Shown: piece after piece, positions 1 to 8,494 of the stretch
How the letters are laid out: the number at the start of each line of letters is the position of its first letter
Position numbering within the stretch: the stretch's first letter is position 1
Assembly: GCA_021648125.1 (NCBI GenBank)
Contig: JAKITK010000032.1
Location: 1-35,744, forward strand
DNA: 35,744 nucleotides
Reading direction: 5' to 3'
Source of the DNA: Lysobacterales bacterium
Lineage (GTDB): Bacteria > Pseudomonadota > Gammaproteobacteria > Xanthomonadales > SZUA-36
Notes under the pieces: model-generated
The model's database searches: none
Seen by the model: only the letters and a program-made list of their open reading frames with translations
Told to the model about the DNA's origin: nothing
Made by a program: the position numbers and the translations under genes

Positions 1-2
1 TT

Positions 3-359
3 GCAGCACGAAAGACATATGACTTGCTCAGCTCAGATCATTACATTAATAATTCTGATAAAACAGCGGAACAGTGGCTTAAACAATCCGCTCTTTCGGG
101 TAATCCGGACTCCATGATTGACTGGGCCAATTATGCGGCATTTAATACGAAAGCTAGTGATGATGAGCTTAAAACCGCAAGAGAGTTTCTGATAGTGGGT
201 AACAAAAACCGCTCTAAATCGATTAAATGGTATTTAACTTCCGCTGAGCTCTATAAGCACGCCCAAAACTTTAAAAAAGCTAAAAAAGAAGTCAAGAAAG
301 CTAATAAACTGGCTTACAAGCTAGGTTGGGAATCAGCTGTCGCTTATTCAGAAGGCTGA
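3..359 (+). CDS. Partial hypothetical protein, helical repeat type, 5' end outside the window
   Basis: The reading frame is open from the first bases of the window, so the TTG at 24 is probably internal and the true start lies upstream. The visible 118 or so residues are rich in Ala, Lys and Leu. They contain segments such as WLKQSALSGNPDSM and the lysine-rich KKAKKEVKKANKLAYKLG, which look like Sel1/TPR-type helical repeats. No catalytic motif is visible. It ends 42 bases before upp on the same strand, so the two may be cotranscribed. I do not recognise a specific family and assign no function. The repeat assignment comes from pattern only. Confidence 0.55.
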   Translation, partial: AARKTYDLLSSDHYINNSDKTAEQWLKQSALSGNPDSMIDWANYAAFNTKASDDELKTAREFLIVGNKNRSKSIKWYLTSAELYKHAQNFKKAKKEVKKANKLAYKLGWESAVAYSEG

Positions 360-401
360 TAGAATACGCCTGATAAGATCATACCAACAGGAAGCTACTT
401 C

Positions 402-1067
402 ATGCACGCAAAGGTACGAAACCTCAGCACAGTGGATTCCGCTCTGAATGCGTACTTGGCAGAAATTCGAGATAAAAACATTCAGAAAGACAGCCTGCGG
501 TTTCGTCGAAACATGGAACGAGCGGGTGAAATTATTGCCTATGAAATCAGCAAAACGCTAACTTATATCACCCAGCCAATCACCACACCGCTTGGCACTA
601 GTAACTGCAGGGTGCTGGAACAACAGCCGGTTCTGGCAACTATACTGCGTGCCGGACTGGTCATGCATCAGGGGTTTTTGAATGTTTTTGACGGCGCGGA
701 GAACGCCTTTATTTCGGCCTATCGAAAACACCATGGTGATGGTAACTCAGATTCGTTTGAAGTCGTGGTGGAATACTTGGCCAGCCCAACAATCGATGGT
801 AAAACCGTTATTTTGTGTGATCCAATGCTGGCTACCGGTGCCTCGATGGTACTGGCTTATAAAGCCCTGCTGGAAAGAGGCAAGCCCAAACATATTCACA
901 TCGCTACTGTTATTGCCAGCGAGGCGGGAATCAGTTTTGCGCAGGAAAACTTACCTGAAAACATTACTATCTGGGCAGCCGCAATAGACTCTGAACTTAC
1001 CCCTAGATCTTATATCGTACCCGGCCTAGGTGATGCGGGCGACCTAGCTTATGGTGAAAAGGTATAG
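402..1067 (+). CDS. upp: Uracil phosphoribosyltransferase
   Basis: Converts uracil and PRPP to UMP in the cytoplasmic pyrimidine salvage pathway. The 221-residue length is close to the usual 208-210, with a slightly extended middle. The PRPP-binding loop is clear in VILCDPMLATGASM (about residues 136-149), and the C-terminal uracil-binding segment YIVPGLGDAGDLAYG is intact. The N-terminal half has the expected RFRRNMERAGEIIAYE and ATILRAGLVMHQGF segments. The ATG at 402 has a GGA-type ribosome-binding site about 10 bases upstream (aggaagctacttc). It converges with rpe, leaving 19 bases between the stop codons. Because it diverges somewhat from E. coli Upp it could be a paralogous UPRTase, but the fold and active site are convincing. 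Confidence 0.88.
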   Translation: MHAKVRNLSTVDSALNAYLAEIRDKNIQKDSLRFRRNMERAGEIIAYEISKTLTYITQPITTPLGTSNCRVLEQQPVLATILRAGLVMHQGFLNVFDGAENAFISAYRKHHGDGNSDSFEVVVEYLASPTIDGKTVILCDPMLATGASMVLAYKALLERGKPKHIHIATVIASEAGISFAQENLPENITIWAAAIDSELTPRSYIVPGLGDAGDLAYGEKV

Positions 1068-1086
1068 CCTCAGATAACTACTGCTA

Positions 1087-1758
1087 TTAAGCTTCCAGGT
1101 TTGCACGCATGGCTGTAATGGTTGCGGCGTAATCATCAGTATTAAATATTGCCGAACCGGCTACAAATGTATCGGCTCCGGCGGCGGCAATTTCGGCAAT
1201 GTTGTTAATCTTTACACCGCCGTCAATTTCCAAGCGAATGTCAAAACCACTGTCATCAATCAGTTTTCGCGCCTGACGAAGCTTGGTTAATGCTGATGGC
1301 AGGAAAGACTGACCACCGAAACCGGGGTTTACCGACATAATTAGAATCACATCAATTTTATCCATTACAAACTCTAGACAATCCAGCGGTGTTGCCGGAT
1401 TAAAAACCAAGCCCGCTTTACAGCCTCCAGCCTTAATCAGCTGAAGGGATCGATCAATATGGGTAGAAGCATCTGGATGGAAGGTGATAATGCTGGCACC
1501 GGCATCAACAAAGTCCGCAATCAACTGATCTACGGGTGTTACCATTAAATGCACATCAATGGGTGCGGTAATTCCATAGTCCCGTAGAGATTTACACACA
1601 GCAGGCCCGAAAGTGAGTACCGGCACATAATGATTGTCCATTACATCAAAGTGCACCCAGTCGGCACCATCAGCCAGTACTTTGGCAACATCATCACCCA
1701 AACGGGCAAGATCAGCGGATAAAATTGAAGGGGCGATTACTGAAGGCTTAGAATTCAT
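1087..1758 (-). CDS. rpe: Ribulose-phosphate 3-epimerase
   Basis: Interconverts ribulose 5-phosphate and xylulose 5-phosphate in the pentose phosphate pathway. The 223-residue protein is the usual family length. Metal and substrate motifs of the TIM barrel appear in order: [13 protein letters not shown] at the N terminus, [36 protein letters not shown] (phosphate loop) and LEIDGGV with the catalytic Asp. An ATG start at 1758 is preceded by GGAG about 9 bases upstream on the minus strand. Convergent with upp. In many gammaproteobacteria rpe lies beside gph and trpE; those genes are not visible here. Confidence 0.95.
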   Translation of the reverse strand: MNSKPSVIAPSILSADLARLGDDVAKVLADGADWVHFDVMDNHYVPVLTFGPAVCKSLRDYGITAPIDVHLMVTPVDQLIADFVDAGASIITFHPDASTHIDRSLQLIKAGGCKAGLVFNPATPLDCLEFVMDKIDVILIMSVNPGFGGQSFLPSALTKLRQARKLIDDSGFDIRLEIDGGVKINNIAEIAAAGADTFVAGSAIFNTDDYAATITAMRANLEA

Positions 1759-1931
1759 CTGTTACTCCGTATTTTAAATTTGCTTGCGACTACCGCACAT
1801 GAAAATCAACAGGGGTAATTATAAGTCCATATTGGGGGAAAGGCACTTATACAATGTGTTTTATTTGAGTGCTAGCGGTATAAGTATCGATTAACGACAC
1901 TGAAATCATAAGCATGCTAGAAACAGGTTCG

Positions 1932-2053
1932 GGTTGGCTGGCTTTACGCGTGGGCATAAATGCCCACCCTACGCGGAGTAAGGTTGGCTGGCTTTTACGC
2001 GTGGTAAGGTCGGTGGTTTTTACGCGTGGGTATAAATGCCCAGCCTACGCGGG
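1932..2053. repeat. Cluster of three REP-like palindromic repeats
   Basis: Three related units lie in tandem. Unit 1 is 1932-1976, containing the near-palindrome GTGGGCATAAATGCCCACC flanked by tttacgc and tacgcgg. Unit 2, 1982-2003, is a truncated half (ggttggctggcttttacgcgtgg). Unit 3 is 2010-2053, with the variant core gtgggtataaatgccc. Repeats of the GTGGGCATTTATGCCCAC type are common between genes in gammaproteobacteria and can fold as stem-loops. The right end of unit 3 overlaps the last codons and stop of the minus-strand gene at 2045. The other sequence between rpe and this gene (1759-1931) shows nothing I can name. Confidence 0.75.
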
Positions 2054-2992
2054 GCAATGCTGCTGGCTTAGGGTATCAGCAAGGGTTAGTATTTTTTCTA
2101 TCGGGGCAAGATAAGAGACAGTTGCCTTAGTGGCAAGAAAATTAGACACCGGAAAACTATTGACAATCCCAGGGTCTGCACCACATAGAACTGCAGCGAT
2201 AAAATAAGCCATGCCTACAGAAATTCTCTTTGGCGTGAACTGGCCTCCCGTTGAATAGGAATGGGCATAAGCCAGCAAACCAAGGTCCGGGCGCTCCATT
2301 AAGTTTTCGTTGGTGAAAGTCAAAGCTATTGCTGCATAATCTATCCCCAGCAAGAACAACTCAGTTAAATAATGCTCTGAATGTGTCTGCACCGCATAAA
2401 TATATTTTGCCATCACATTGCCAGCTAATGCCTGCTGGTAAAGTTCGTCATGCCGTGAGAGCATACCTAAATCAGATTCAAAATCACCATCAAATGCTTC
2501 CATGCATTGCTTTTTGGTTTGCATGAACCTCTTGTACTTCAAATTTTCAAGGTAATGAATTTCTTGCTTTACTTCAGTATCCGAAACTTGTCTGGGTATT
2601 GTGAGTGTAGTTGTATCCAGCATCTGTTCCTGAAGTTCTAATCTATTACATTTATTTTGAAAATTTGAAATTTCCAGTGCTATCATCAAATCACCTGCCA
2701 AGGCGGCATTTAGTTTTTCTGCATACGCCTGCCCAACAATCCCATCACTAAGAACTGGCGTAGTAGTTTTTAAAATTGATTCATAAAACTGTTTAGCTGA
2801 ATGCTTAGTTTTTGATGGCCTCTTATTAGCGGGTTTTATTTGAGTGACTTTATCAGTTGTACCAGCACTAACGCCCTGATCAATACCAAGCTGATCAGCT
2901 ACCACCTCTGGTTCAGAGTAATAGTTATAAACAACAAATGCGCCAATAAAAACTACGATAATTGATACTGCTACTGTTTTAAACTTCTTCAT
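2045..2992 (-). CDS. Membrane-anchored hypothetical protein
   Basis: A 315-residue protein of unknown function. Residues 5-24 (KTVAVSIIVVFIGAFVVYNY) form one hydrophobic segment after a KKFK start, so it is probably anchored in the inner membrane with the rest in the periplasm. A Lys/Thr-rich linker (about 45-65) leads to a helical domain with Sel1-like stretches such as YQQALAGNVMAKYIYAVQ and YSTGGQFTPKRISVGMAYFIAAVLCG. Four to five Cys residues in the outer part could form disulfides. The final residues CPA and the TAG stop are encoded within a REP-like repeat, so the original C terminus may have been altered. No catalytic motif is visible. Confidence 0.65.
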   Translation of the reverse strand: MKKFKTVAVSIIVVFIGAFVVYNYYSEPEVVADQLGIDQGVSAGTTDKVTQIKPANKRPSKTKHSAKQFYESILKTTTPVLSDGIVGQAYAEKLNAALAGDLMIALEISNFQNKCNRLELQEQMLDTTTLTIPRQVSDTEVKQEIHYLENLKYKRFMQTKKQCMEAFDGDFESDLGMLSRHDELYQQALAGNVMAKYIYAVQTHSEHYLTELFLLGIDYAAIALTFTNENLMERPDLGLLAYAHSYSTGGQFTPKRISVGMAYFIAAVLCGADPGIVNSFPVSNFLATKATVSYLAPIEKILTLADTLSQQHCPA

Positions 2993-3081
2993 CCTTAGCC
3001 CTATAAAACATGATTTACAATCAAGTGCTTAACGTAATAAATACAACCTTTAGTATACCGAATTTGACAGGTTAATGAGAT

Positions 3082-3114
3082 GCCGGATCAAAGCCCGGCC
3101 TAACGTCTTTTTTT
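3082..3114. terminator. GCCGG/CCGGC hairpin followed by a T run
   Basis: GCCGG (3082-3086) and CCGGC (3095-3099) form a 5-bp GC stem around atcaaagc, and seven Ts follow at 3108-3114 after an 8-base gap. The gap is long for a classical Rho-independent terminator. The unit (gccggatcaaagcccggc) also resembles a common gammaproteobacterial intergenic repeat. It lies between two minus-strand genes, while the T run favours plus-strand termination, so its role is uncertain. Confidence 0.35.
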
Positions 3115-3148
3115 ATGAAAACAGTGTACGCTGATTGCCCAATAATTT

Positions 3149-4156
3149 CTAACGCACACTAGAGGCGCTTTCAGGAATAAACAACTTACCCCTCACCATT
3201 TCTCGGTATTGCAGCGGGGTAATTTCACAGTGCTTACGAAATAAACGTGAGAAGTACCCGGCATCCTGCAGCCCTACTCTCCAAGCAACTTCACTGATAG
3301 ACAGGTTGCTATGACGCAACAATTCCTTAGCATTACTAATACGCTGGCTTTGCAAGTAGGCCTGCGGGCTATAACCCGTTGCTGATTTAAATCGGCGATT
3401 CAAATTGCGACTACTGAGTTTTACAAAATCTGCAAGGTCCGAAATCCGCAAGGGCTGATCAAGATTATCACGCAACCATTGCTGAGCATCCAGAACCAGT
3501 TCATCCGGATGCGAGCTATCCACCTCGCTTTGGTAAGCCGCACGCCGAAAAGGCAGACGGATTTCCGGTGAAAACTGATTTTCTATTGCTTGAGAAATTC
3601 TGCTGCCAAACCATTCTTCAATAATATGCACCATCACATCTGCAATAGAATTAACACTGCCAACACAATATATACCATCACATTCGGTAATTAAATGGCG
3701 TGATTTCAATTCAACATCGGGGTAACGTCTGGCGAACTGGCGGAAGTAGTTCCAGTGGGTGGTTGCTGGTTTACCGTTTAACAATCCAGCTTCAGCCAAC
3801 AGGCAACTGGCTGTGCCTACACTACAAATACGCGTGCCAGACACAGCAAACCCACGTAAATCTCCCAACCAATCTTTGGCAGCCGTAACCGTTGGTTGCG
3901 GATTCCTCCAGATAGCCGGTAGCAACAACAAGTCCAGGGGTGGAAGTGCCTCCAGCTTTATATCGGGCTTCAGGTTAATTCCGCTGGCGAGTTTTATTTC
4001 TTTTATAGAGGGTGCGGTGAGAATAAAACGCACCTGGGTTTGTGTGCTGTGTTTTTCCGCCGCCGCCATTTGACTGGCAGCCTGGAGAATTTCCATCGGT
4101 AAGGTGATACTGGTGGCAAGTGCACCCGGATAGATTACTGCGGCAACGGTACGCAT
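3149..4156 (-). CDS. GlxA-type AraC-family transcriptional regulator (DJ-1/PfpI plus HTH)
   Basis: A two-domain regulator. Residues about 5-170 form a DJ-1/PfpI-like domain (VIYPGALATSITLPMEIL; CSVGTASCLLAEAGLLNGKPATTHW, where the nucleophile-elbow Cys is present). A C-terminal AraC HTH pair spans about 230-320 (LRISDLADFVKLSSRNLNRRFKSATGYSP; ISEVAWRVGLQDAGYFSRLFRKHCEITPLQYR). I chose the ATG at 4156 because AAAGG lies 5 bases upstream; an in-frame TTG at 4168 gives four more residues. It diverges from fabY across 91 bases containing a TGTCCT direct repeat with 9-base period (about 4205-4219). Regulation of fabY is possible but not shown. GlxA-type regulators usually sense small metabolites; the ligand is unknown. 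Confidence 0.88.
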   Translation of the reverse strand: MRTVAAVIYPGALATSITLPMEILQAASQMAAAEKHSTQTQVRFILTAPSIKEIKLASGINLKPDIKLEALPPLDLLLLPAIWRNPQPTVTAAKDWLGDLRGFAVSGTRICSVGTASCLLAEAGLLNGKPATTHWNYFRQFARRYPDVELKSRHLITECDGIYCVGSVNSIADVMVHIIEEWFGSRISQAIENQFSPEIRLPFRRAAYQSEVDSSHPDELVLDAQQWLRDNLDQPLRISDLADFVKLSSRNLNRRFKSATGYSPQAYLQSQRISNAKELLRHSNLSISEVAWRVGLQDAGYFSRLFRKHCEITPLQYREMVRGKLFIPESASSVR

Positions 4157-4247
4157 AAAACCTTTCAAATCAGATAATAATAGCGTCTAAAATAACATGT
4201 TTAGTGTCCTTTATGTCCTATCCGTTTCGACCGCTGCAAACTAGACT

Positions 4248-6134
4248 ATGTCCTCACAATCAGACAATGACAAAATGAGCATACAAAAACTACCCGTAAT
4301 TGTCGGTTTCGGCGGCATTAACCCGGCAGGCCGGGCTTCAGGTCACCATGCCTATAATCGGTTGGTGCATTCTGTTCTACCGACATCAACTCGCGAGCGC
4401 AGCTTGACTGCGCTGGCTCGCTTGATGGGTCTAGATTATGCCGCAACTGATACTCAACACCTTCTCGATCACAGTCTGATTCGCCGGATTGAAACAAACC
4501 ATTTTGATGTTGATGCTGTGCCCTGGAACAAACGCTTTGCCACCAGTAGTAACGGCAAAGCGATCAGTTTTATGCTGAAAAAGCAGAACCTGCCAGAGCA
4601 TATACCTGAAAACTGGCAGCTTAGCCCGGTTTCAGACAGCCATGTAAATATTCAGATTACCGGCGAGCAGAATTTTCTGCTGCCAACCCGCCGTGAATTT
4701 GAAGTCAAAGCCGCCGGCCAGCTACCTACAGGCTTTGATCCGGGCAAACTCTATCCTTCGCGCAGCCATCCCCGCGCACTGCAGATGATGGTGTATGCAG
4801 CATCGGATGCACTCGGTAGTATCGGTATTGATTTAGACACCATACTTTCTCGAATTTCGGTGGATGAAGTCAGCGTGTATGCCGGTAGTGCTATGGGACA
4901 ACTTGATAATGCCGGCACCGGCGGTATGCTCAAAGCGCGTTACAATGGCCATAAAGTTAGTGCTAAAAACTGCCCACTTGGACTGGCGGAAATGCCGGCA
5001 GATTTTATTAACGCCTATGTGCTCGGCACCATGGGTTCAACTGGTGCCAGCCTAGGTGCTTGTGCTTCATTTCTCTATAATTTGCGTCACGGAATTGAAG
5101 ACATTCGTAGCGGCCGCAGCCGTGTAGCATTTATCGGCTCCACCGAAACTCCGATAAACCCGGAAGTTATGGACGGTTATAATGCCATGGGCGCCTTAGC
5201 TACCGATAAAAACTTGCGCCGCCTGGATGGTATTTCAGCCGAATCTGAGCCGGATCACCGTAGGGCCTGCCGCCCGTTCGCAGAAAACTGTGGTTTTACT
5301 GTGGCTGAATCCTCGCAGATGGTGGTGTTGTTTGATGACCAGTTGGCGATGGAACTGGGTGCTACGATGTTTGCTGCACCGCTGGATGTGTTTATCAATG
5401 CTGATGGGTTTAAGAAATCCATCGCCGGCCCCGGAATTGGAAATTACATCACTATGGCCAAGTCAGTAGCGTCAGCACGCGCCATTCTTGGAAAAAACGC
5501 CATCCGTCATAATGGCATGGTTCAAGCTCATGGCACCGGCACCCCGCAAAATCGGGTAACAGAAGCACATATTTTAAATCAAACCGCGAAAGCCTTCGGC
5601 ATTGAAGCATGGCCAGTTGCAGCGATTAAAAGCTATCTCGGCCACTCCCTCGGCTCTGCCTCCGGGGACCAATTAACCACAACCTTGGGGATTTGGAAAC
5701 ATGGTTGGATTCCGGGCATTCATTCAATAAAAGAAATCGCTGCTGATGTTAGCCACGATAAACTCATCATCAGCCCGGATCATCAACAAATTGATCCCAA
5801 TAAGCTTCACTATAGCGTACTCAACTCCAAAGGCTTTGGTGGCAACAACGCTTCAGCCGCCCTGCTGAGCCCGGGGATTGTGAAAAACATGCTGCAACAG
5901 CGATATTCTGCCAGTGAATGGAAAACCTGGGAGAATGCTAACGAAGCCGTTCGTGAACAGCAACATGCCTATGATGAACGCATGATTGCCGGTAGCGAAA
6001 GCCCGGTATATAAATTCGATCATGGTGTTCTGGATGCTGCTGATGTGCAGATTACAGAGCAAGAAATACATATTGCAGGTCAAGCTGTGAATCTGGATTT
6101 CCAGTCACCTTATACCGATATAAATATTAAATAA
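4248..6134 (+). CDS. fabY: FabY-type beta-ketoacyl-ACP synthase
   Basis: The 628-residue protein matches the long FabY class described in Pseudomonas aeruginosa (about 634 residues), which condenses acetyl-CoA with malonyl-ACP to start fatty acid synthesis. The N terminus LPVIVGFGGINPAGRASGHH resembles the conserved FabY opening. The thiolase-fold triad is complete: Cys272 in TGASLGACAS, His428 in QAHGTGTP and His466 in KSYLGHSLGSASG. The ATG at 4248 has no strong ribosome-binding site; an in-frame ATG at 4275 is an alternative. It is divergent from the GlxA/AraC gene. Its nearness to oleABCD, which consumes fatty acyl-CoA, is suggestive but may be chance. A PfaA-like or secondary-metabolite synthase is less likely because no other domain is present. 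Confidence 0.85.
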   Translation: MSSQSDNDKMSIQKLPVIVGFGGINPAGRASGHHAYNRLVHSVLPTSTRERSLTALARLMGLDYAATDTQHLLDHSLIRRIETNHFDVDAVPWNKRFATSSNGKAISFMLKKQNLPEHIPENWQLSPVSDSHVNIQITGEQNFLLPTRREFEVKAAGQLPTGFDPGKLYPSRSHPRALQMMVYAASDALGSIGIDLDTILSRISVDEVSVYAGSAMGQLDNAGTGGMLKARYNGHKVSAKNCPLGLAEMPADFINAYVLGTMGSTGASLGACASFLYNLRHGIEDIRSGRSRVAFIGSTETPINPEVMDGYNAMGALATDKNLRRLDGISAESEPDHRRACRPFAENCGFTVAESSQMVVLFDDQLAMELGATMFAAPLDVFINADGFKKSIAGPGIGNYITMAKSVASARAILGKNAIRHNGMVQAHGTGTPQNRVTEAHILNQTAKAFGIEAWPVAAIKSYLGHSLGSASGDQLTTTLGIWKHGWIPGIHSIKEIAADVSHDKLIISPDHQQIDPNKLHYSVLNSKGFGGNNASAALLSPGIVKNMLQQRYSASEWKTWENANEAVREQQHAYDERMIAGSESPVYKFDHGVLDAADVQITEQEIHIAGQAVNLDFQSPYTDINIK

Positions 6135-6447
6135 GGTTTAGACACTATAATTCCTCTCTACAGCGCCTTGGTAACGGATTAACCCAATGGATAAACAATG
6201 GTGATGCTTACTGACGCCAGGCAGCAAGTACCCTTTTTTCTTTATCCGAGTGGTATGACCGTTGCGATTATTATCACCGCTTGGAATATCCTAGGTGATC
6301 ATCGAGTTTAGCGTTTAGTGCTGCTTCAACGGTTATCTCGGTCAGCATTTGGGTGAAATCACTAAAGCAGGCTTTGCTTTTTGCTTTTTCACTGCACATT
6401 ATGCAACTAACGGGCAATGTGTTGTTTTCCCACAATTAAATAGGTAG
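6135..6447. other. Intergenic region, 313 bases, between fabY and the SIMPL gene
   Basis: No convincing gene lies here. The only structure found is an AT-rich hairpin: AAAGCA (6364-6369), loop ggctt, TGCTTT (6375-6380), followed by TTGCTTTTT. This could be a weak plus-strand terminator for fabY, although it is 230 bases downstream. The rest is stop-rich in all frames. Confidence 0.4.
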
Positions 6448-7173
6448 TTAATCTGTCAGAAAAAAAGTGATCGTTGTTACCACACGAACATCTTTTTCTA
6501 TCTTTCCCGTATCACCATATTCTTCACCAGCATCACGAATGTAAAAGCTGCCTTGCCGGGCATTTCTTATACCACCAACACTTACTCCTGCACTTTCTGC
6601 AAATTCGTTAGCCGCTATACGGGAGTTTTTAGTCGCTTCTCGCAACATAGCAGGTTTAATATCATTCAATTTTGTGAAGCGATATGCTGGCTCTCCACTA
6701 CTAATATTAATTCCTTGGGCGATTAATTTGCTTACATTAGCCCTTGCTTTAGATACCAGATCAACTTTGTTTGTTTCTACGCTGATTAAGCCAATCAGCT
6801 GATGTTCCTGATCTACTAGTTTTTGATTATCATCTCTATATTCCCTGTAATTATAATCAATTATTCCTATTTCAATTTCTTCTTGTTTAAATCCATTCTT
6901 TTTTAACAATTCAATGATGATTTGTTGATGTTCTTCTGATTTTTCGTATAGTGCAGAGATTTCATCGCGACTTTTCCCAGTAACACTAAATCTGAGTTTC
7001 CAGTTCGCTCGATCTGCCTTTACTCTTCGTTCTGCGAGACCTTTTGCTTCAGCAGTGTTAAGCGCAACCTTAGCGTTATACATTGTTTGCCCAATAAAAT
7101 AACCACTGATTGCGATCCCGGCAGCTAAAAATATACCAAGGGCAAGTAGACCTAAAGAGTTTTCATTTTTCAT
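6448..7173 (-). CDS. SIMPL-domain (DUF541) protein
   Basis: A 241-residue protein with one N-terminal membrane segment (about residues 7-27, LGLLALGIFLAAGIAISGYF), then a SIMPL/DUF541 domain with the usual opening VKADRANWKLRFSVTGKS, a central NISSGEPAYRFTKLNDIKP, and a C-terminal beta-rich end VRVVTTITFFLTD. Relatives (YggE, BP26 and others) are periplasmic or surface proteins, linked to oxidative stress in E. coli, with no known enzymatic activity. It stands alone, facing left, with a weak AGG upstream of the ATG. The family call is firm and the role unknown. Confidence 0.85.
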   Translation of the reverse strand: MKNENSLGLLALGIFLAAGIAISGYFIGQTMYNAKVALNTAEAKGLAERRVKADRANWKLRFSVTGKSRDEISALYEKSEEHQQIIIELLKKNGFKQEEIEIGIIDYNYREYRDDNQKLVDQEHQLIGLISVETNKVDLVSKARANVSKLIAQGINISSGEPAYRFTKLNDIKPAMLREATKNSRIAANEFAESAGVSVGGIRNARQGSFYIRDAGEEYGDTGKIEKDVRVVTTITFFLTD

Positions 7174-7516
7174 ATTACAAGCCTGTTCAAAACACTTAAT
7201 TTATGATTTTAGATATTCAGTTACACAACGAGTCTGTAGAAAAACCCGACAAAACCCTGCCTTTCGACACCTCTATTATTCTAATGTTTTCACTAAAACC
7301 AAAAAAACTCCGTTTAATATCTAGCAGTTCTGGTTTACCTAACCAATATTGAATGGCATTACCTTACCATTTCTTATACTTGAGTCAATCATACCACCTG
7401 TAACAGCCTCATTTGTTAATTGGAAAACACTAGAACTAAAATACCGATGTAGCGGCTAATACCGCCTATTAGAAAATAAAAGCATCTATACCAGAGCATC
7501 AGCCTATTGCTGACTG
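7174..7516. other. Intergenic region, 343 bases, with a hairpin at its right end
   Basis: No gene is supported. CAGCCTA (7500-7506) and TAGGCTG (7518-7524) form a perfect 7-bp stem around an 11-base loop, with agtttttg following on the plus strand. The hairpin covers the oleD stop codon. On the minus strand, in which oleD is transcribed, the T tract lies before the stem rather than after it, so it does not look like a normal oleD terminator. A motif near 7229 (gagtctgtagaaaaaccc) faintly recalls an insertion-sequence end but has no partner. Confidence 0.35.
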
Positions 7517-8494
7517 TTAGGCTGAGTTTTTGAGTCTGCCTAGTCCATCTTTAATTGATATATTAGGCTGATAGCCAAAATCCCGTGTTGCAGCGCTGGT
7601 ATTAAACCAGTGGGCAGTGCTCAATTGTTCGACTGAAAACCGGGTAAGCGGAGGCTCTCCAGATAAAGGCAAGAACCGCCAAGCCTGCTCACAAATTGCT
7701 CCCACTACTTTTGCAAGGCTCGTAGGAACTGCACGAATTTCTGCGTTAATACCAACGGCAGCCAATAAGCTTTGGATAATTTCGCCCTGAGGCAAGGGTT
7801 CGTTGTTGGTGATGAAGTATGGCTTGCCGGCACACTTGGCCTGACCTTGTAATTCCAGCAGTGCCAGCACATGCGCTTGGGCGGCGTTTTCAACGAAAAT
7901 GGTATCAATGATTTTTTCAGGTGCGGGCAAAGATAGCTTACCGCCCCGAACTTTTTTCATCAGCCGTGGCAGGATGTGTGGATCATCAGGCCCCCATATT
8001 AAATGTGGTCTTAGGGCTACCGTTTGTAGGCCATTTCCGTTTTCCGCCAATACTATTTTCTCGGCCTCGGCCTTGCTCTCAGGGTAGGCCGACAGGAAGT
8101 GTTCGGCCAGCGGTATGGATTCATCCCCATTTTCAATATCGCCACCACTGTGAACCACGCTGGGTGAGCTGGTGTGCACAAGGTTTGGAATTGAAAGCTG
8201 ACGACAAAGCCTGATGACATTTTGAGTACCAACCACATTGATATTGTGGTATTCAGCGGGGTCTCCCCAGATACCGGCCTTGCCAGCCGTATGAATGACG
8301 GCATCGCAACCTTGTGCCGCTTTTAATAGTTGCGACAGGTCGGTAATATCACCCTGCACTACTTCAGCACCTGCTGCGTGCAAATCTTCTGCCGACCTGC
8401 GCTGGTAGGCAACCACACCGACACCCATCTCCAACAGTTGTCTACAGATCGCACTGCCGAGAAATCCACCACCACCTGTGACTAAAACCTTCAA
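7517..8494 (-). CDS. oleD: OleD, NAD(P)H-dependent 2-alkyl-3-ketoacyl reductase
   Basis: In long-chain olefin synthesis OleD reduces the 2-alkyl-3-keto acid made by OleA to the 2-alkyl-3-hydroxy acid. It is an extended short-chain dehydrogenase with the Rossmann motif VLVTGGGGFLGSAICRQL at the very N terminus, the catalytic Tyr/Lys in YPESKAEAEK, and the substrate segment ALRPHLIWGPDDPHILPRL. I prefer the TTG at 8494, which overlaps the oleC stop (TTGA) and has GGAG 8 bases upstream, giving 325 residues and the normal N terminus. An in-frame ATG at 8524 would add ten atypical residues inside oleC. Last gene of oleABCD, translationally coupled to oleC. Confidence 0.9.
   Translation of the reverse strand: MKVLVTGGGGFLGSAICRQLLEMGVGVVAYQRRSAEDLHAAGAEVVQGDITDLSQLLKAAQGCDAVIHTAGKAGIWGDPAEYHNINVVGTQNVIRLCRQLSIPNLVHTSSPSVVHSGGDIENGDESIPLAEHFLSAYPESKAEAEKIVLAENGNGLQTVALRPHLIWGPDDPHILPRLMKKVRGGKLSLPAPEKIIDTIFVENAAQAHVLALLELQGQAKCAGKPYFITNNEPLPQGEIIQSLLAAVGINAEIRAVPTSLAKVVGAICEQAWRFLPLSGEPPLTRFSVEQLSTAHWFNTSAATRDFGYQPNISIKDGLGRLKNSA

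Noticed and set aside
1914-2114. A 66-codon open frame upstream of the membrane-anchored gene
   Set aside because: It is made almost entirely of the REP-like repeats, on the opposite strand to the real gene.
4248-6134. Polyunsaturated fatty acid or polyketide synthase module
   Set aside because: Only one ketosynthase domain is present, with the length and N terminus of FabY and no acyltransferase or carrier domain nearby.
7224-7260. A possible insertion-sequence end (gagtctgtagaaaaaccc)
   Set aside because: There is no partner inverted repeat, target duplication or transposase fragment nearby.
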